Shown here piece by piece: positions 19,276 through 28,019 of a stretch of 64,000 nucleotides of DNA (position 1 is its first letter; every line of letters begins with the position of its first letter). Source of the stretch: Aureimonas sp. AU20 (GTDB lineage Bacteria; Pseudomonadota; Alphaproteobacteria; Rhizobiales; Rhizobiaceae); contig NZ_CP006367.1 of assembly GCF_001442755.1 (NCBI RefSeq), positions 1,426,001-1,490,000 on the forward strand. Direction: 5' to 3'. The notes beneath the pieces were generated by a model, which saw only the letters and a list, made by a program, of their open reading frames with translations, was not told where the DNA came from and made no database searches. The translations under genes and the position numbers were made by a program.

Positions 19276-20607
19276 ATGAACGCCTTCACCGCGCCTCTGC
19301 GCCGCGCCGCCTGCCTTCTCGGCCTCACCGCCGCCGGCTTCTTGACCGTCCTCAACGCCGCCGAGGCGGTGGAGATCAAGGAAGTCACGAGCCCGGGGGG
19401 CATCCACGCCCTTCTGGTCGAGGACTACACCAACCCGCTAATCGCCATGCGCTTCGCCTTCAAGGGCGCGGGCTCGACGCAGGACGCGCCCGGCAAGGAG
19501 GGCACGGCCAATCTCCTGTCCGGCCTCCTGGACGAGGGCGCCGGCGACATCAAGAGCCAGGATTTTCAGGGCAAGCTGGACGAACTCGGCGTCGCTCTCT
19601 CCTATGACGCGGGCTTCGACAATTTCTCCGGCAATTTCCGCACCATCGTCGAGAACGAGGACGAGGCCTTCCGCCTCCTGAAGCTCTCGCTGAACGAGCC
19701 GCGCTTCGACGAGGAGCCGGTGGCGCGCATCCGGGGCCAGATCGCGGCCAATATTCGCGCCAACGAGCAGGACCCCGGCACGCTCGCCTCGCGCGCCTTC
19801 CGCCGCACCGTGTTTCCCGACCATGCCTATTCCCGGCCGCTGGAGGGCACGCAGGAGACGCTGGCCAGCGTGACGGCGGACGATCTCAAGTCGTTCCGCG
19901 CCACGCATTTCGGGCGTGACAATCTGGTGGTCGGCGTCGTCGGCGCGATCAGCCCCGAGACGCTGAAGCGGCGGCTGGACGAGACCTTCGGCCCCTTGCG
20001 CCAGACCGCCGAGCTGAAACCCGTTCCCGACATCCGTCCGGTGACGGGCAAGAGCGAGACGGTGACGCTCGACGTTCCGCAGACGCAGATCCAGTTCGCG
20101 CTGCCGGGCGTTCAGCGCAAGGACCCCGACTTCTTCGCCGCCTATCTCGTGAACCATGTCCTGGGCGGGGGCACTTTCTCTTCGCGCCTCTACCAGGAAA
20201 TCCGCGAGAAGCGGGGCCTCGCCTATGGCGTCGGCACCGGGCTTTCCAGCTTCGACCATGCCGCCATGCTGGCGGGCTCGACCGCGACACGCGCCGACAA
20301 GGCGAGCGAGAGCATCGCCATCATCCGCACCGAGCTGAAGCGCATGGCCGAGAACGGCCCGACCGAGGACGAGCTTGCCAAGGCCAAGGCCTTCGTGAAG
20401 GGCTCCTACGCCGTGCAGAACCTGTCGTCTTCTCTCTCCATCGCCTCGACCCTCGTCGGCATCCAGCTAGAAGACCTCGGCGTCGACTACATCGACAAGC
20501 GCCAGGGCCTGATCGACGCGGTGACGATGGACGACACCAAGCGCGTCGCCAAGGAATTGCTCGCCACCGACCCGACGATCGTCACCGTCGGCCCGGCCGG
20601 AAGCTGA
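19276..20607 (+). CDS. M16 family peptidase-like protein, non-catalytic partner
   Basis: The 443-residue protein has an N-terminal signal (LLGLTAAGFLTVLNAAEA). At the position of HxxEH it reads GTANLLSGLLDEG, so zinc binding is lost. The C-terminal half keeps the substrate-binding R/Y region SSRLYQEIREKRGLAYGV. Paired M16B peptidases in which one subunit supplies zinc and the other supplies Arg/Tyr are known. The neighbour upstream is the natural partner. Confidence 0.9.
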   Translation: MNAFTAPLRRAACLLGLTAAGFLTVLNAAEAVEIKEVTSPGGIHALLVEDYTNPLIAMRFAFKGAGSTQDAPGKEGTANLLSGLLDEGAGDIKSQDFQGKLDELGVALSYDAGFDNFSGNFRTIVENEDEAFRLLKLSLNEPRFDEEPVARIRGQIAANIRANEQDPGTLASRAFRRTVFPDHAYSRPLEGTQETLASVTADDLKSFRATHFGRDNLVVGVVGAISPETLKRRLDETFGPLRQTAELKPVPDIRPVTGKSETVTLDVPQTQIQFALPGVQRKDPDFFAAYLVNHVLGGGTFSSRLYQEIREKRGLAYGVGTGLSSFDHAAMLAGSTATRADKASESIAIIRTELKRMAENGPTEDELAKAKAFVKGSYAVQNLSSSLSIASTLVGIQLEDLGVDYIDKRQGLIDAVTMDDTKRVAKELLATDPTIVTVGPAGS

Positions 20608-20673
20608 TCGCGCCGGCGAGGCGTCGAAAGACCTTGGCGAAACCCGGTCGGCGATCCATTTTCGGGGCGCCGA

Positions 20674-20717
20674 CTAGAGCAATTCCGGTGAATAAGGATT
20701 CACCGAAATTGCTCTAG
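20674..20717. repeat. Intergenic palindrome A (20-bp arms)
   Basis: Arms at 20674-20693 and 20698-20717 pair with one mismatch around a 4-nt loop AAGG. The ends read CTAGAGCAAT and ATTGCTCTAG. Elements with this CTAGAGCA...GGTGAA look are, from general knowledge, dispersed in rhizobial-type genomes. Confidence 0.85.
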
Positions 20718-20732
20718 GTCTTTGACTTCGTC

Positions 20733-20778
20733 GCATTATCCAACGGCAAAGCGCATCCGCTTTGCCGTTGGATAATGC
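20733..20778. repeat. Intergenic palindrome B (perfect 21-bp arms)
   Basis: The sequence GCATTATCCAACGGCAAAG (plus CG) at 20733-20753 is repeated inverted without mismatch at 20758-20778 around loop CATC. It is followed by TCTAG, echoing the end of palindrome A. It ends 23 bp before the patatin-like gene start, so it would lie in that mRNA leader. Confidence 0.9.
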
Positions 20779-20801
20779 TCTAGCGCCAGCCGACAGGTCC
20801 C

Positions 20802-21680
20802 ATGAGCCAACTTCCCGCATCCCCTGTTTCCGCCGCCCTGCCGCGCCTCGGCTTGGCGCTTGGCGGGGGCGGGGCGCGGGGGATCGCGCATATCCATGTC
20901 CTGCGGGCGCTGGACGAACTGGGCCTGCGCCCCGCCCATATCGCCGGCACCTCGATCGGCGCGTTGATCGGCGCGGCCTATTCCGCCGGGCTGACCGGCA
21001 TCGAGATCGAGGATCATGTCCTCCAGTCTCTCGCCCATCGCCGCCTCGTGGTCGGCAAGCTCTGGCGCACGCGGCCGGCGAGCCTCGGCGAGTTCCTGGC
21101 CGATGGCGGCTTCCGTTTCGGCCAGCTCAATGCCGAAAAGGTCGTGGCCGCGTTCCTGCCGGAGATCGTCCCCAAGACCTTCGAAGAACTGCGCATTCCG
21201 CTGACCGTCATGGCGACGAGCTTCTTTGCCGGCGGCGAGCGGCCGCTGCGTACGGGCGATCTGCCGAGCGCGGTCGGTGCCTCTGTCGCGCTTCCCGCCG
21301 TGTTTCGCCCGGTGCGGCGCGACGAAGAGGTGCTGATCGACGGCGGCATCAGCAACCCGCTGCCCTTCGACGTGGTGGCGGAGGAGACCGACTTCGTCGT
21401 CGCCTGCGACGTGACGGGCGGGCCGGTCGATTCGGGCTCGCTCATGCCTTCGCCCATGGAGGCCATGTTCGGCGCCTCGCAGCTGATGATGCACGCCATC
21501 ATCCGCGCCAAGCTCGGCTGCATCGCGCCGGACGTTCTGATCCAGCCGGAGGTCTCAACCTACAAGGTTCTCGATTTCATGCGCGCGCGCGTCATCATCG
21601 AGGAAACCGCCGCCCTGCGCGAAGAGACCAAGCGCCGCGTCGGCGAGGCCTTGGAAGCGCGTCTGCGGCTGGCGGGCTAA
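20802..21680 (+). CDS. Patatin-like phospholipase, RssA type
   Basis: This 292-residue protein carries all patatin elements: oxyanion loop GGGGARG (residues 21-27), nucleophile S51 in GTSIG, and D180 of the Ser-Asp dyad in IDGGIS. The family hydrolyses lipid acyl esters. No signal peptide is seen, so it is probably cytosolic or peripheral. The ribosome site is weak (AGG). Palindromes lie immediately upstream and a half copy downstream. It converges on the topoisomerase gene. Confidence 0.9.
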   Translation: MSQLPASPVSAALPRLGLALGGGGARGIAHIHVLRALDELGLRPAHIAGTSIGALIGAAYSAGLTGIEIEDHVLQSLAHRRLVVGKLWRTRPASLGEFLADGGFRFGQLNAEKVVAAFLPEIVPKTFEELRIPLTVMATSFFAGGERPLRTGDLPSAVGASVALPAVFRPVRRDEEVLIDGGISNPLPFDVVAEETDFVVACDVTGGPVDSGSLMPSPMEAMFGASQLMMHAIIRAKLGCIAPDVLIQPEVSTYKVLDFMRARVIIEETAALREETKRRVGEALEARLRLAG

Positions 21681-21702
21681 CGCTTCAGGTCGGTAGGTTT
21701 TT

Positions 21703-21729
21703 GCATTGCCCGACGGCGAAGCGCGGCCG
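21703..21729 (+). repeat. Diverged half copy of palindrome B
   Basis: These 27 bases match 20733-20759 at 21 positions; all six differences are A/T changed to G/C. No inverted second arm follows. It sits between the convergent patatin and topoisomerase genes. Confidence 0.6.
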
Positions 21730-21745
21730 ATTTACCTGGCAGGCT

Positions 21746-22783
21746 TCAGCGCGTCGCGGTCTCTTCCAGAAACCGCATCAGCGCACTTTCCGCCTTGGTC
21801 AGCCCTTCGCGGCAGCGGCCCTTCAGAAGGTCGGAGGGCAGGCGATCGGTTTCGAAGGCCGAGACGATCTCGGGATGGACGTAGGACGCCCGTGCCACGG
21901 CCGGCGTGTTGCGCAGCATCTCGCTCACCGCCTTCATCGCCTTGCCGATGACGCGCCGTCGCTTGGCGTCGGTGTCGGCATCAGTCGGCGTCACCTCTTC
22001 CACCAAAAAGCGCAGCGCCTCGGCTGAGCCGTGGAAGGTGCGGAAGTCCTTGGCCGAAATCTTGGCGTGGGCCGCGTCCTTGAGATAGTCGTTGAGAAGC
22101 GTCGCGGTCAGGTCGCGGGGTTTGGCGTCTTCGCCGCGAAAGCGGAACAGGCGCTTGCCCTTCTGGGCGCGCATCTTTTCCAGCGAGCGAACCAGCGATC
22201 GATCCTCGATCTCCACGACGTTGAGCTTGCTGGACTTGCCGACGAAGCGCAGCGTGGCGCGGCTCTTCTTGACGGTCAGATTGCCCTTGCGCAGCGAGGC
22301 GACGCCGCGCCCGCCATCCTCGGCATATTTTTCGTGCCCTGGCCGCATGGCGGACACGTCGATCAGGCGGGCGGCGACGGCCGAGGTGGTCTGCCGGTCC
22401 AGCGCGCGGCGGCGCAGGTCCTTGCCGATGCGCCGACGCAGCTTCGGCAAGGCGCGGCCGAAGCGCAGCAGGCGTTCGGTCTTCACCGCGTTTCGCACGC
22501 TGACCCACGAGTCGTGGTAGCGATACTGGATGCGGCCCTTCTCGTCGCGCCCGACGGCCTGGATATGGCCGTTCTCCTCGACGCAGATCCGGACGTCCGT
22601 CCAGGCAGGCGGAATCACCAGCGCCTTGATCCGCGCCTTCAGGCGCTTGTCGGTGATCTTCTCGCCGGTCGAGAAGCAAACGCGGTTTCCACGCCCATGC
22701 TTGTGCTGCTCGATCTCGAACGCGGCGGGATCGACCATGACGAGGCCGATGCGATCGGCGTGAAACTGAAGGCGTTTGTTCAT
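21746..22783 (-). CDS. DNA topoisomerase IB (bacterial, poxvirus-like)
   Basis: This 345-residue type IB topoisomerase relaxes supercoils by a 3'-phosphotyrosyl intermediate. The family motifs IPPAWTDVRIC and GHIQAVGRDEKGRIQYRYH are intact. Active-site elements are MRPGHEKYAEDGGRG, the KSSK segment, KDFRTFHGS and the nucleophile Y301 in ASYVHPEI. The ATG at 22783 (MNKRLQFHADRIG) was chosen; the frame is open further upstream without family similarity, and no clear ribosome site marks either start. Confidence 0.92.
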   Translation of the reverse strand: MNKRLQFHADRIGLVMVDPAAFEIEQHKHGRGNRVCFSTGEKITDKRLKARIKALVIPPAWTDVRICVEENGHIQAVGRDEKGRIQYRYHDSWVSVRNAVKTERLLRFGRALPKLRRRIGKDLRRRALDRQTTSAVAARLIDVSAMRPGHEKYAEDGGRGVASLRKGNLTVKKSRATLRFVGKSSKLNVVEIEDRSLVRSLEKMRAQKGKRLFRFRGEDAKPRDLTATLLNDYLKDAAHAKISAKDFRTFHGSAEALRFLVEEVTPTDADTDAKRRRVIGKAMKAVSEMLRNTPAVARASYVHPEIVSAFETDRLPSDLLKGRCREGLTKAESALMRFLEETATR

Positions 22784-22854
22784 CAAAGCAGCGGGGGCCA
22801 GCGGCGAAAAGGTCAGACCTAAACTCCGCCGCCGGCTCCCAGTTCCGTGGGCGC

Positions 22855-24708
22855 TCAAGCCGGCGGGGCGGCCTCGCTCGGCTGCCGATCGGCGGCCTCC
22901 TGCAGATGGCGCGGGGGCGCGCCGCGCGGCTGGCGCACGGCGCCGTCGGCCCGGCGCGGGCGGGTGAGGGGCTCGGGCGAAACGCGCGAGGGGGCGAGCA
23001 CGCTGCCGCCACCGACGCCCGCGCCGCGCGCCTGCTGGAGCGCCAGCCGCTCGGCGTCGCGCCGGCGCACGTCGTCCACGATCTCCTCGATGCGCTCGGG
23101 CTCGAAGCCCAGCTCGCGCAGCGTCTCGCCGCCGAAGCGCAGCGCCGATTCCAGCGTTTCGCGCAGCTCGAAGGCGACGCCCCGCTCGCGCAGCGACAGC
23201 GAATGGTTTCGATCGTAGGAGCGCACGAAAAGCCGCGTCTCGGGAAATTCCGAGCGGATCAGATCAACCACGCCATTGGTGATCTCCGGCTTGTTGGTGC
23301 AGACCAGGACGACCTTGGCCTGCCTGATGCCGGCGGCGGCCAGCACGTCGCGCCGCAGGCCCGAGCCGAAATAGATGCGGAAACCGAACCGCCCGGCCGA
23401 CTTGATGCGCTCGGCCGAGGAGTCGAGGATCGTCATGTCGTAGCCGCTGGAAAGCAGAACCTGCGCCGCCATCTGGCCGAAGCGCGAGAAGCCGATCATC
23501 AGGATGTCGGCGCCGGCACCGGCGAAATCCTCTTCCAGTTCCTCCAGCTCGGCATCCTCGCCCGACAGGCGGCGGCCGAGATAGGCGGTGAGCGGCGTTA
23601 GCGCCATGGACAGCGTGACGACGGAGACGAGGAGCGAGCCGATCTGCCCGTCGAAGATCGCGGCCGAGGAGGCGGCCGAGAAGAGCACGAAGGCGAACTC
23701 GCCGCCCTGCGGCAGGATCAGCGCCGTGCGCAGCGCCGTCTGCCGGCTTTCGCCGAACAGAAGGCAGAGCGGGAAGAGGACGGCGGCCTTCACCAGCATC
23801 AAGGCGGGGGCGGCGAGCAGAATGATCCACCAATTATCGGCGATCACCGTGATGTCGAGCGACAGGCCGACGGCGATGAAGAACAGGCCGAGCAGCAGGC
23901 CGCGGAACGGGTCGATATTGGCTTCCAGCTCGTGCCGGTAGTTGGATTCGGCCAGCAGCACGCCGGCGATGAAGGCGCCCATGGCCATGGAGAAGCCGGC
24001 CAGCGCCATGAGCAGCGCCGAGGCCAGCACCACGAAGAGCGCCGCGCCGATCATCACCTCTCGCGCGCCTGAATTGGCGAGAATTCGAAACAGCGGGTTG
24101 ATGAGATAGCGGCCCGACAGGACCAGCGCGCCGAGCGCGGCGAAGCTCATTCCCACGGCCCGCACGTCGATTCCCGCGTCGCCCCCGCCCGGCGCGAGGA
24201 TCGGCAGCGCCGCCAGAAGCGGCACGATGGCGAGGTCCTGGAACAGGAGAACCGAGAAGGAGGTCTGGCCGAAGCGCGTGTTGAGCTCGCCCGCCTCCTC
24301 CAGAAGCTGCAGTGCGAAGGCGGTGGAGGAAAGGGCGAAGCCGAAGCCGATGACACAGGCCGCGCGCCAGCCGAGCGGCAGGAAGGCGAGGGCGGCGGTG
24401 AGCGCCGCGCCCGTCAGGAGAACCTGCGCGAGGCCGAGGCCGAAGATCTGCCGACGCAGCGACCAGAGACGCGAGGGCTTGAGTTCCAGGCCGATGATGA
24501 ACAAAAGGAAGACGACGCCGAGTTCGCCGATATGCAGGATCTCGTTCTGGCCGCTTTCCACCACGCGGAGCAGCGGCCCGAGCACGATCCCGGCGAAGAG
24601 ATAGCCGAGAACGGTGCCGAGGCCGATCCGCTTGAACAAGGTGCCGGCCAGAATGCCGCCGCCCAGGATCAGAAGGATTTCCAGAAACAGCGGGACGGTT
24701 TGTTCCAC
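22855..24708 (-). CDS. Kef-type K+/H+ antiporter with RCK domain
   Basis: The 617-residue protein has an N-terminal CPA2 sodium/proton-exchanger fold (about 12 helices, residues 1-385). A cytosolic TrkA-N/RCK domain follows (ADILMIGFSRFGQ near residue 401, Rossmann-type), then a proline/arginine-rich tail. It probably exports K+ for pH or electrophile defence, like KefB/KefC. The GTG at 24708 was chosen because GGAGGATTCCCC stands immediately upstream. No KefF/KefG ancillary gene is adjacent. It is divergent from pmbA across 92 bp. Confidence 0.9.
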   Translation of the reverse strand: MEQTVPLFLEILLILGGGILAGTLFKRIGLGTVLGYLFAGIVLGPLLRVVESGQNEILHIGELGVVFLLFIIGLELKPSRLWSLRRQIFGLGLAQVLLTGAALTAALAFLPLGWRAACVIGFGFALSSTAFALQLLEEAGELNTRFGQTSFSVLLFQDLAIVPLLAALPILAPGGGDAGIDVRAVGMSFAALGALVLSGRYLINPLFRILANSGAREVMIGAALFVVLASALLMALAGFSMAMGAFIAGVLLAESNYRHELEANIDPFRGLLLGLFFIAVGLSLDITVIADNWWIILLAAPALMLVKAAVLFPLCLLFGESRQTALRTALILPQGGEFAFVLFSAASSAAIFDGQIGSLLVSVVTLSMALTPLTAYLGRRLSGEDAELEELEEDFAGAGADILMIGFSRFGQMAAQVLLSSGYDMTILDSSAERIKSAGRFGFRIYFGSGLRRDVLAAAGIRQAKVVLVCTNKPEITNGVVDLIRSEFPETRLFVRSYDRNHSLSLRERGVAFELRETLESALRFGGETLRELGFEPERIEEIVDDVRRRDAERLALQQARGAGVGGGSVLAPSRVSPEPLTRPRRADGAVRQPRGAPPRHLQEAADRQPSEAAPPA

Positions 24709-24800
24709 GGGGAATCCTCCAGGGCGGTCGGTCAATTCGGCTTGAAGGCAGCGAATGGCATAATAGATGGTGCAAGTGCAAAAGTTTCGGCGGTTCCCCC

Positions 24801-26138
24801 ATGAATGACGATATTCCGCGCCTTCTCGACCTCGGCGCAAGGCTGGTCGAGGCTGCTCGTCGCAGCGGCGCCGACGCCGCCGACGCCGCCGTGGTGAGCG
24901 CGCGCTCGCGGTCAGTGCAGGTGCGCATGGGCCGCGTGGAGGAGCTGGAATCCAGCGAGAGCGACGAGGTCTCGCTGCGCGTCTTCGTCGGCCGACGGGT
25001 CGCGACCGTTTCGTCCGATCTCCGCTCTGACCCGCAAAGGCTCGCCGAGCGCGCCGTCGCCATGGCGCGCGTTTCGCCGGAAGACCCCTATGCGGGCCTT
25101 GCCGACGCGAGCCTCCTGTCGGACGGGGCGGACGGGCTCGACCTTTATGATCCGACCGAGCGGGACGGCGCGGCGCTGGCCGACGAGGCCAAGGCGCTGG
25201 AAGCGGCGGCGCTTGCCGTTCAAGGCGTCAGCAATTCCAGCGGCGCGACGTCGGGTTTCGGCACGTCGGGCCTCGTGCTCGTCACTTCCACCGGCTTTTC
25301 CGGGTCGCGGCTGCGCTCGGGCTTCTCGCGCTCGGTCAGCGTGGTCGCCGGCGAGGGCACGGGCATGGAGCGCGACTACGACTTCGATTCGCGCATCCAT
25401 GCCGACGATCTCGACGCGGCCGAGACGATCGGCCGGCGGGCCGGCGAGCGCGCGGTGCGCCGCCTTCACCCTGCGAAGATGGACACCGGGCGCTATGCCG
25501 TCGTGCTCGACCCCCGCGTTTCTCGCGGCTTGATCGGCAGCCTGGTTGGCGCGCTGAACGGCGCCTCCATCGCCCGGCGCACCAGCTTCCTGAAGGACCG
25601 GATGGGCAAGCGCGTCCTGCCCGAGGGGCTCGACCTCGTGGACGATCCGCAGCTGGCCCGCCGGCCGGGCTCGCGCCCCTTCGACGGCGAAGGCGTGCGC
25701 GGCGAGCGGCTGATGTTGGTCGAGAACGGCACGCTGCGCAATTGGGTGCTGGACAGCGCCACGGCGCGCGAGTTGAACCTTGCTTCCAACGGCCGCGCCT
25801 CGCGCTCCTCCAGCGGCGTTTCGCCCTCTTCGTCCAACGTTACGCTGACGCCGGGCGCGCGGAGCGCCGCCGAGCTGATCCGCGACACGGGGCGGGGCAT
25901 CTACGTCACGGAGACGATCGGGCACGGCGCCAATCTCGTGACCGGCGATTATAGCTGCGGCGCCTCGGGCTTCCTGATCGAGAATGGCGAACTCGCCGGC
26001 CCTGTTTCGGAGTTCACCATCGCCGGCAATCTCACCGACATGTTCGCCGCGATCGAACCGGCGAACGATGGCGACACGCGCTTCTCGCTGGTGGTGCCGA
26101 CCCTGCGCATCGGTGAGATGACGGTCGCGGGCCGCTAG
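24801..26138 (+). CDS. pmbA: TldD/PmbA family protein
   Basis: This 445-residue member of the TldD/TldE(PmbA) family matures or degrades peptides together with TldD. It lacks the HExxxH zinc motif found in TldD, as expected of the PmbA side. Typical segments are TSGLVLVTSTGFSG and the C-terminal ASGFLIENGELAGPVSEFTIAGNL. It is first in an operon leading to lipopolysaccharide genes and ends 2 bp before the next start. No tldD is in the window. Confidence 0.9.
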   Translation: MNDDIPRLLDLGARLVEAARRSGADAADAAVVSARSRSVQVRMGRVEELESSESDEVSLRVFVGRRVATVSSDLRSDPQRLAERAVAMARVSPEDPYAGLADASLLSDGADGLDLYDPTERDGAALADEAKALEAAALAVQGVSNSSGATSGFGTSGLVLVTSTGFSGSRLRSGFSRSVSVVAGEGTGMERDYDFDSRIHADDLDAAETIGRRAGERAVRRLHPAKMDTGRYAVVLDPRVSRGLIGSLVGALNGASIARRTSFLKDRMGKRVLPEGLDLVDDPQLARRPGSRPFDGEGVRGERLMLVENGTLRNWVLDSATARELNLASNGRASRSSSGVSPSSSNVTLTPGARSAAELIRDTGRGIYVTETIGHGANLVTGDYSCGASGFLIENGELAGPVSEFTIAGNLTDMFAAIEPANDGDTRFSLVVPTLRIGEMTVAGR

Positions 26139-26140
26139 GG

Positions 26141-26923
26141 ATGTTCACGCCGGAGGACGATCTTGCGCTGATCCGGACCGCCGCCGCCGAGGCCGGGCGC
26201 ATCGCGCTCGGCTTCTGGAAGCGGGAGCCGGAGGTCTGGTGGAAAGGCTCCTCGCCCGTGTCGGAGGCCGATTTCGCGGCCGACGCCCATCTGCGCCGCG
26301 TCCTGCTGGCGGCCCGGCCCCACTATGGCTGGATCTCGGAGGAAACCGCCGCCCAGCCTGCCGGGGCGGGCGAGCAACGCTTCTTCGTGGTGGACCCGAT
26401 CGACGGCACGCGCGCCTTCCTGCGCGGCGAGACGACCTGGTGCATCTCCGTCGCGGTGATCGGCGCTGGGCGGCCGATCGCGGGCGTGCTGGACGCGCCG
26501 GCGCTGGGCGAAGTGTTCGGCGCGACCGCCGACGGCGCGGCGACGCTGAACGACCAGCCGATTGCCGTCTCGGCCTTCGAGCGCAAGCGCAAGCTGCTTC
26601 TGTCCATGCCCGATTCCATGCGCCGCCGGCTGGAAGACGCTCGGGGCGGGGAGATCGATTTTGCCGCCAACGTGCCATCGCTCGCCTATCGCCTCGCCAT
26701 GGTGGCGAGCGGCCGGCTGGACGGGACGCTGGTCGGCGCGCGCGCCAACGATTGGGACATCGCGGCGGGCGATCTGATCCTGGAGCGGGCCGGCGGGCGT
26801 CTCGTTCGCGCCGACGGCCAGCCGCATCTTTACAATCCCGCCCCGGAAAGGCATGGCGTCCTCGTGGCCGGCGCGCAGGGCGCGGTTCGTCGCCTCCTGG
26901 ATTACGGTCTCGAAGCGGCCTGA
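26141..26923 (+). CDS. 3'(2'),5'-bisphosphate nucleotidase / inositol monophosphatase family
   Basis: This 260-residue Mg-dependent, Li-sensitive-type phosphatase has EETA as the first metal motif, DPIDGTRAF at residues 85-93, and NDWDIAAGDLILERAGG as the C-terminal metal and substrate motif. CysQ-like removal of the 3'-phosphate from PAP is the most likely activity; inositol-phosphate or histidinol-phosphate cleavage cannot be excluded from motifs alone. It is second in the pmbA-waaA-lpxK operon. Confidence 0.88.
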   Translation: MFTPEDDLALIRTAAAEAGRIALGFWKREPEVWWKGSSPVSEADFAADAHLRRVLLAARPHYGWISEETAAQPAGAGEQRFFVVDPIDGTRAFLRGETTWCISVAVIGAGRPIAGVLDAPALGEVFGATADGAATLNDQPIAVSAFERKRKLLLSMPDSMRRRLEDARGGEIDFAANVPSLAYRLAMVASGRLDGTLVGARANDWDIAAGDLILERAGGRLVRADGQPHLYNPAPERHGVLVAGAQGAVRRLLDYGLEAA

Positions 26924-26979
26924 ACCGGCCGCCGTCCTCCCCTTTGGTCCGCCTATCCCGTCAATCGGAGACTGTTCGA

Positions 26980-27216
26980 ATGGTCAGCGAAGAAAAGCCC
27001 AAGCAGCTGCTGCATCTCGTGTTCGGCGGCGAGCTGAACAGCTTGGATGCGGTGGATTTCCGCGACCTGTCGGCGCTCGACATCGTCGGCATCTATCCCG
27101 ACTACGCCTCGGCGCTTGCCGCCTGGCGCGGCAAGGCGCAGGCCACCGTCGACAACGCGGCCATGCGCTACTTCATCGTCCACATGCACCGGCTGCTCGA
27201 CCCGCAGGGCCAGTGA
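26980..27216 (+). CDS. DUF4170 family small protein
   Basis: This 78-residue soluble protein of unknown function carries the family core LVFGGELNSLDAVDFRDLSALDIVGIYPDYASA and the tail MRYFIVHMHRLLDP. GGAG precedes the ATG. Its stop codon overlaps the GTG of the next gene by 4 nt, so translation is likely coupled. It is almost always found in this operon in Hyphomicrobiales; a role tied to lipopolysaccharide assembly is inference only. Confidence 0.85.
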   Translation: MVSEEKPKQLLHLVFGGELNSLDAVDFRDLSALDIVGIYPDYASALAAWRGKAQATVDNAAMRYFIVHMHRLLDPQGQ

Positions 27217-28019
27217 CCGGCGCTAGAGGCCCGGTGCCGCCGGCCGAAGAGGACCAGAAGACCACCCTCGCCACGCGGCCCAAGCGCCGCAAATGGCGGG
27301 TGCGCCTGCAGCGTCGGCTGAAGGCGGCTTCGCGCTCGCCCGGCGCCGTGCGCCTCGTCGGACGCCTCATCTACGAGGCGCTTCGCGGCATTCGCGCGTC
27401 GCAGCGCCCGGCCGCCGGCTCCAGCGACTTCGACGCCATCCTTCACCGGGAGCATCCCGCGATCGTCGCGCTCTGGCATGGGCAGCACCTGCTCGCGCCC
27501 TTCTTCCGGCCGCGCGATCTGCCCTATCTCGCGCTCCTGTCGCGCAGCGCCGACGCCGAGATCAACGCCGCCGTGGTGGAGCGTTTCGGCATCGAGACCG
27601 TGCGCGGCTCGGGCGGGCGCGTGCGCGAGGCCGCGTCCGAGAAGGGCGGGGTGCGCGCCTTGATCCGCATGAAGCGCGCGCTGGACGATGGCTTGGGCAT
27701 CTGCATGATCGCCGACGTGCCCAAGGGCACCCCGCGCGAGGCGGGGCTCGGCATCGTCACGCTCGCTCGCCTGTCGGGCCGGCCCATCGTGCCCAGCGCT
27801 GCAGTCACCAGCCGCCGCCGCGTCCTGGAAAAAACCTGGGACAAAACCACCCTTCCGCTGCCCTTCGGCCGCATTGCCGTGGTCATGGAAGAGCCGATCT
27901 TCGTGCCGCCTCAGGCCGGCGCGGACGAGTTGGAGGCGATTCGCGCCCAGCTGACGCTCGCCATCGAAAGGGCGAACCGGCGGGCCGCGGACCTGGCGGA
28001 CCGAAAGACATCGCATTGA
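27213..28019 (+). CDS. DUF374 lysophospholipid/lipid A acyltransferase-like protein
   Basis: This 268-residue protein has a basic N-terminal tail and the DUF374 acyltransferase core (IVALWHGQHLLAPF, where the usual HxxxxD is modified, then GSGGRVREAASEKGG and GICMIADVPKGTPREAGLG). By family it would transfer acyl chains to a lipid, plausibly lipid A, at the inner membrane. It starts at a GTG inside the DUF4170 stop and ends inside the waaA TTG start. Substrate is unproven. Confidence 0.85.
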   Translation: MTGARGPVPPAEEDQKTTLATRPKRRKWRVRLQRRLKAASRSPGAVRLVGRLIYEALRGIRASQRPAAGSSDFDAILHREHPAIVALWHGQHLLAPFFRPRDLPYLALLSRSADAEINAAVVERFGIETVRGSGGRVREAASEKGGVRALIRMKRALDDGLGICMIADVPKGTPREAGLGIVTLARLSGRPIVPSAAVTSRRRVLEKTWDKTTLPLPFGRIAVVMEEPIFVPPQAGADELEAIRAQLTLAIERANRRAADLADRKTSH

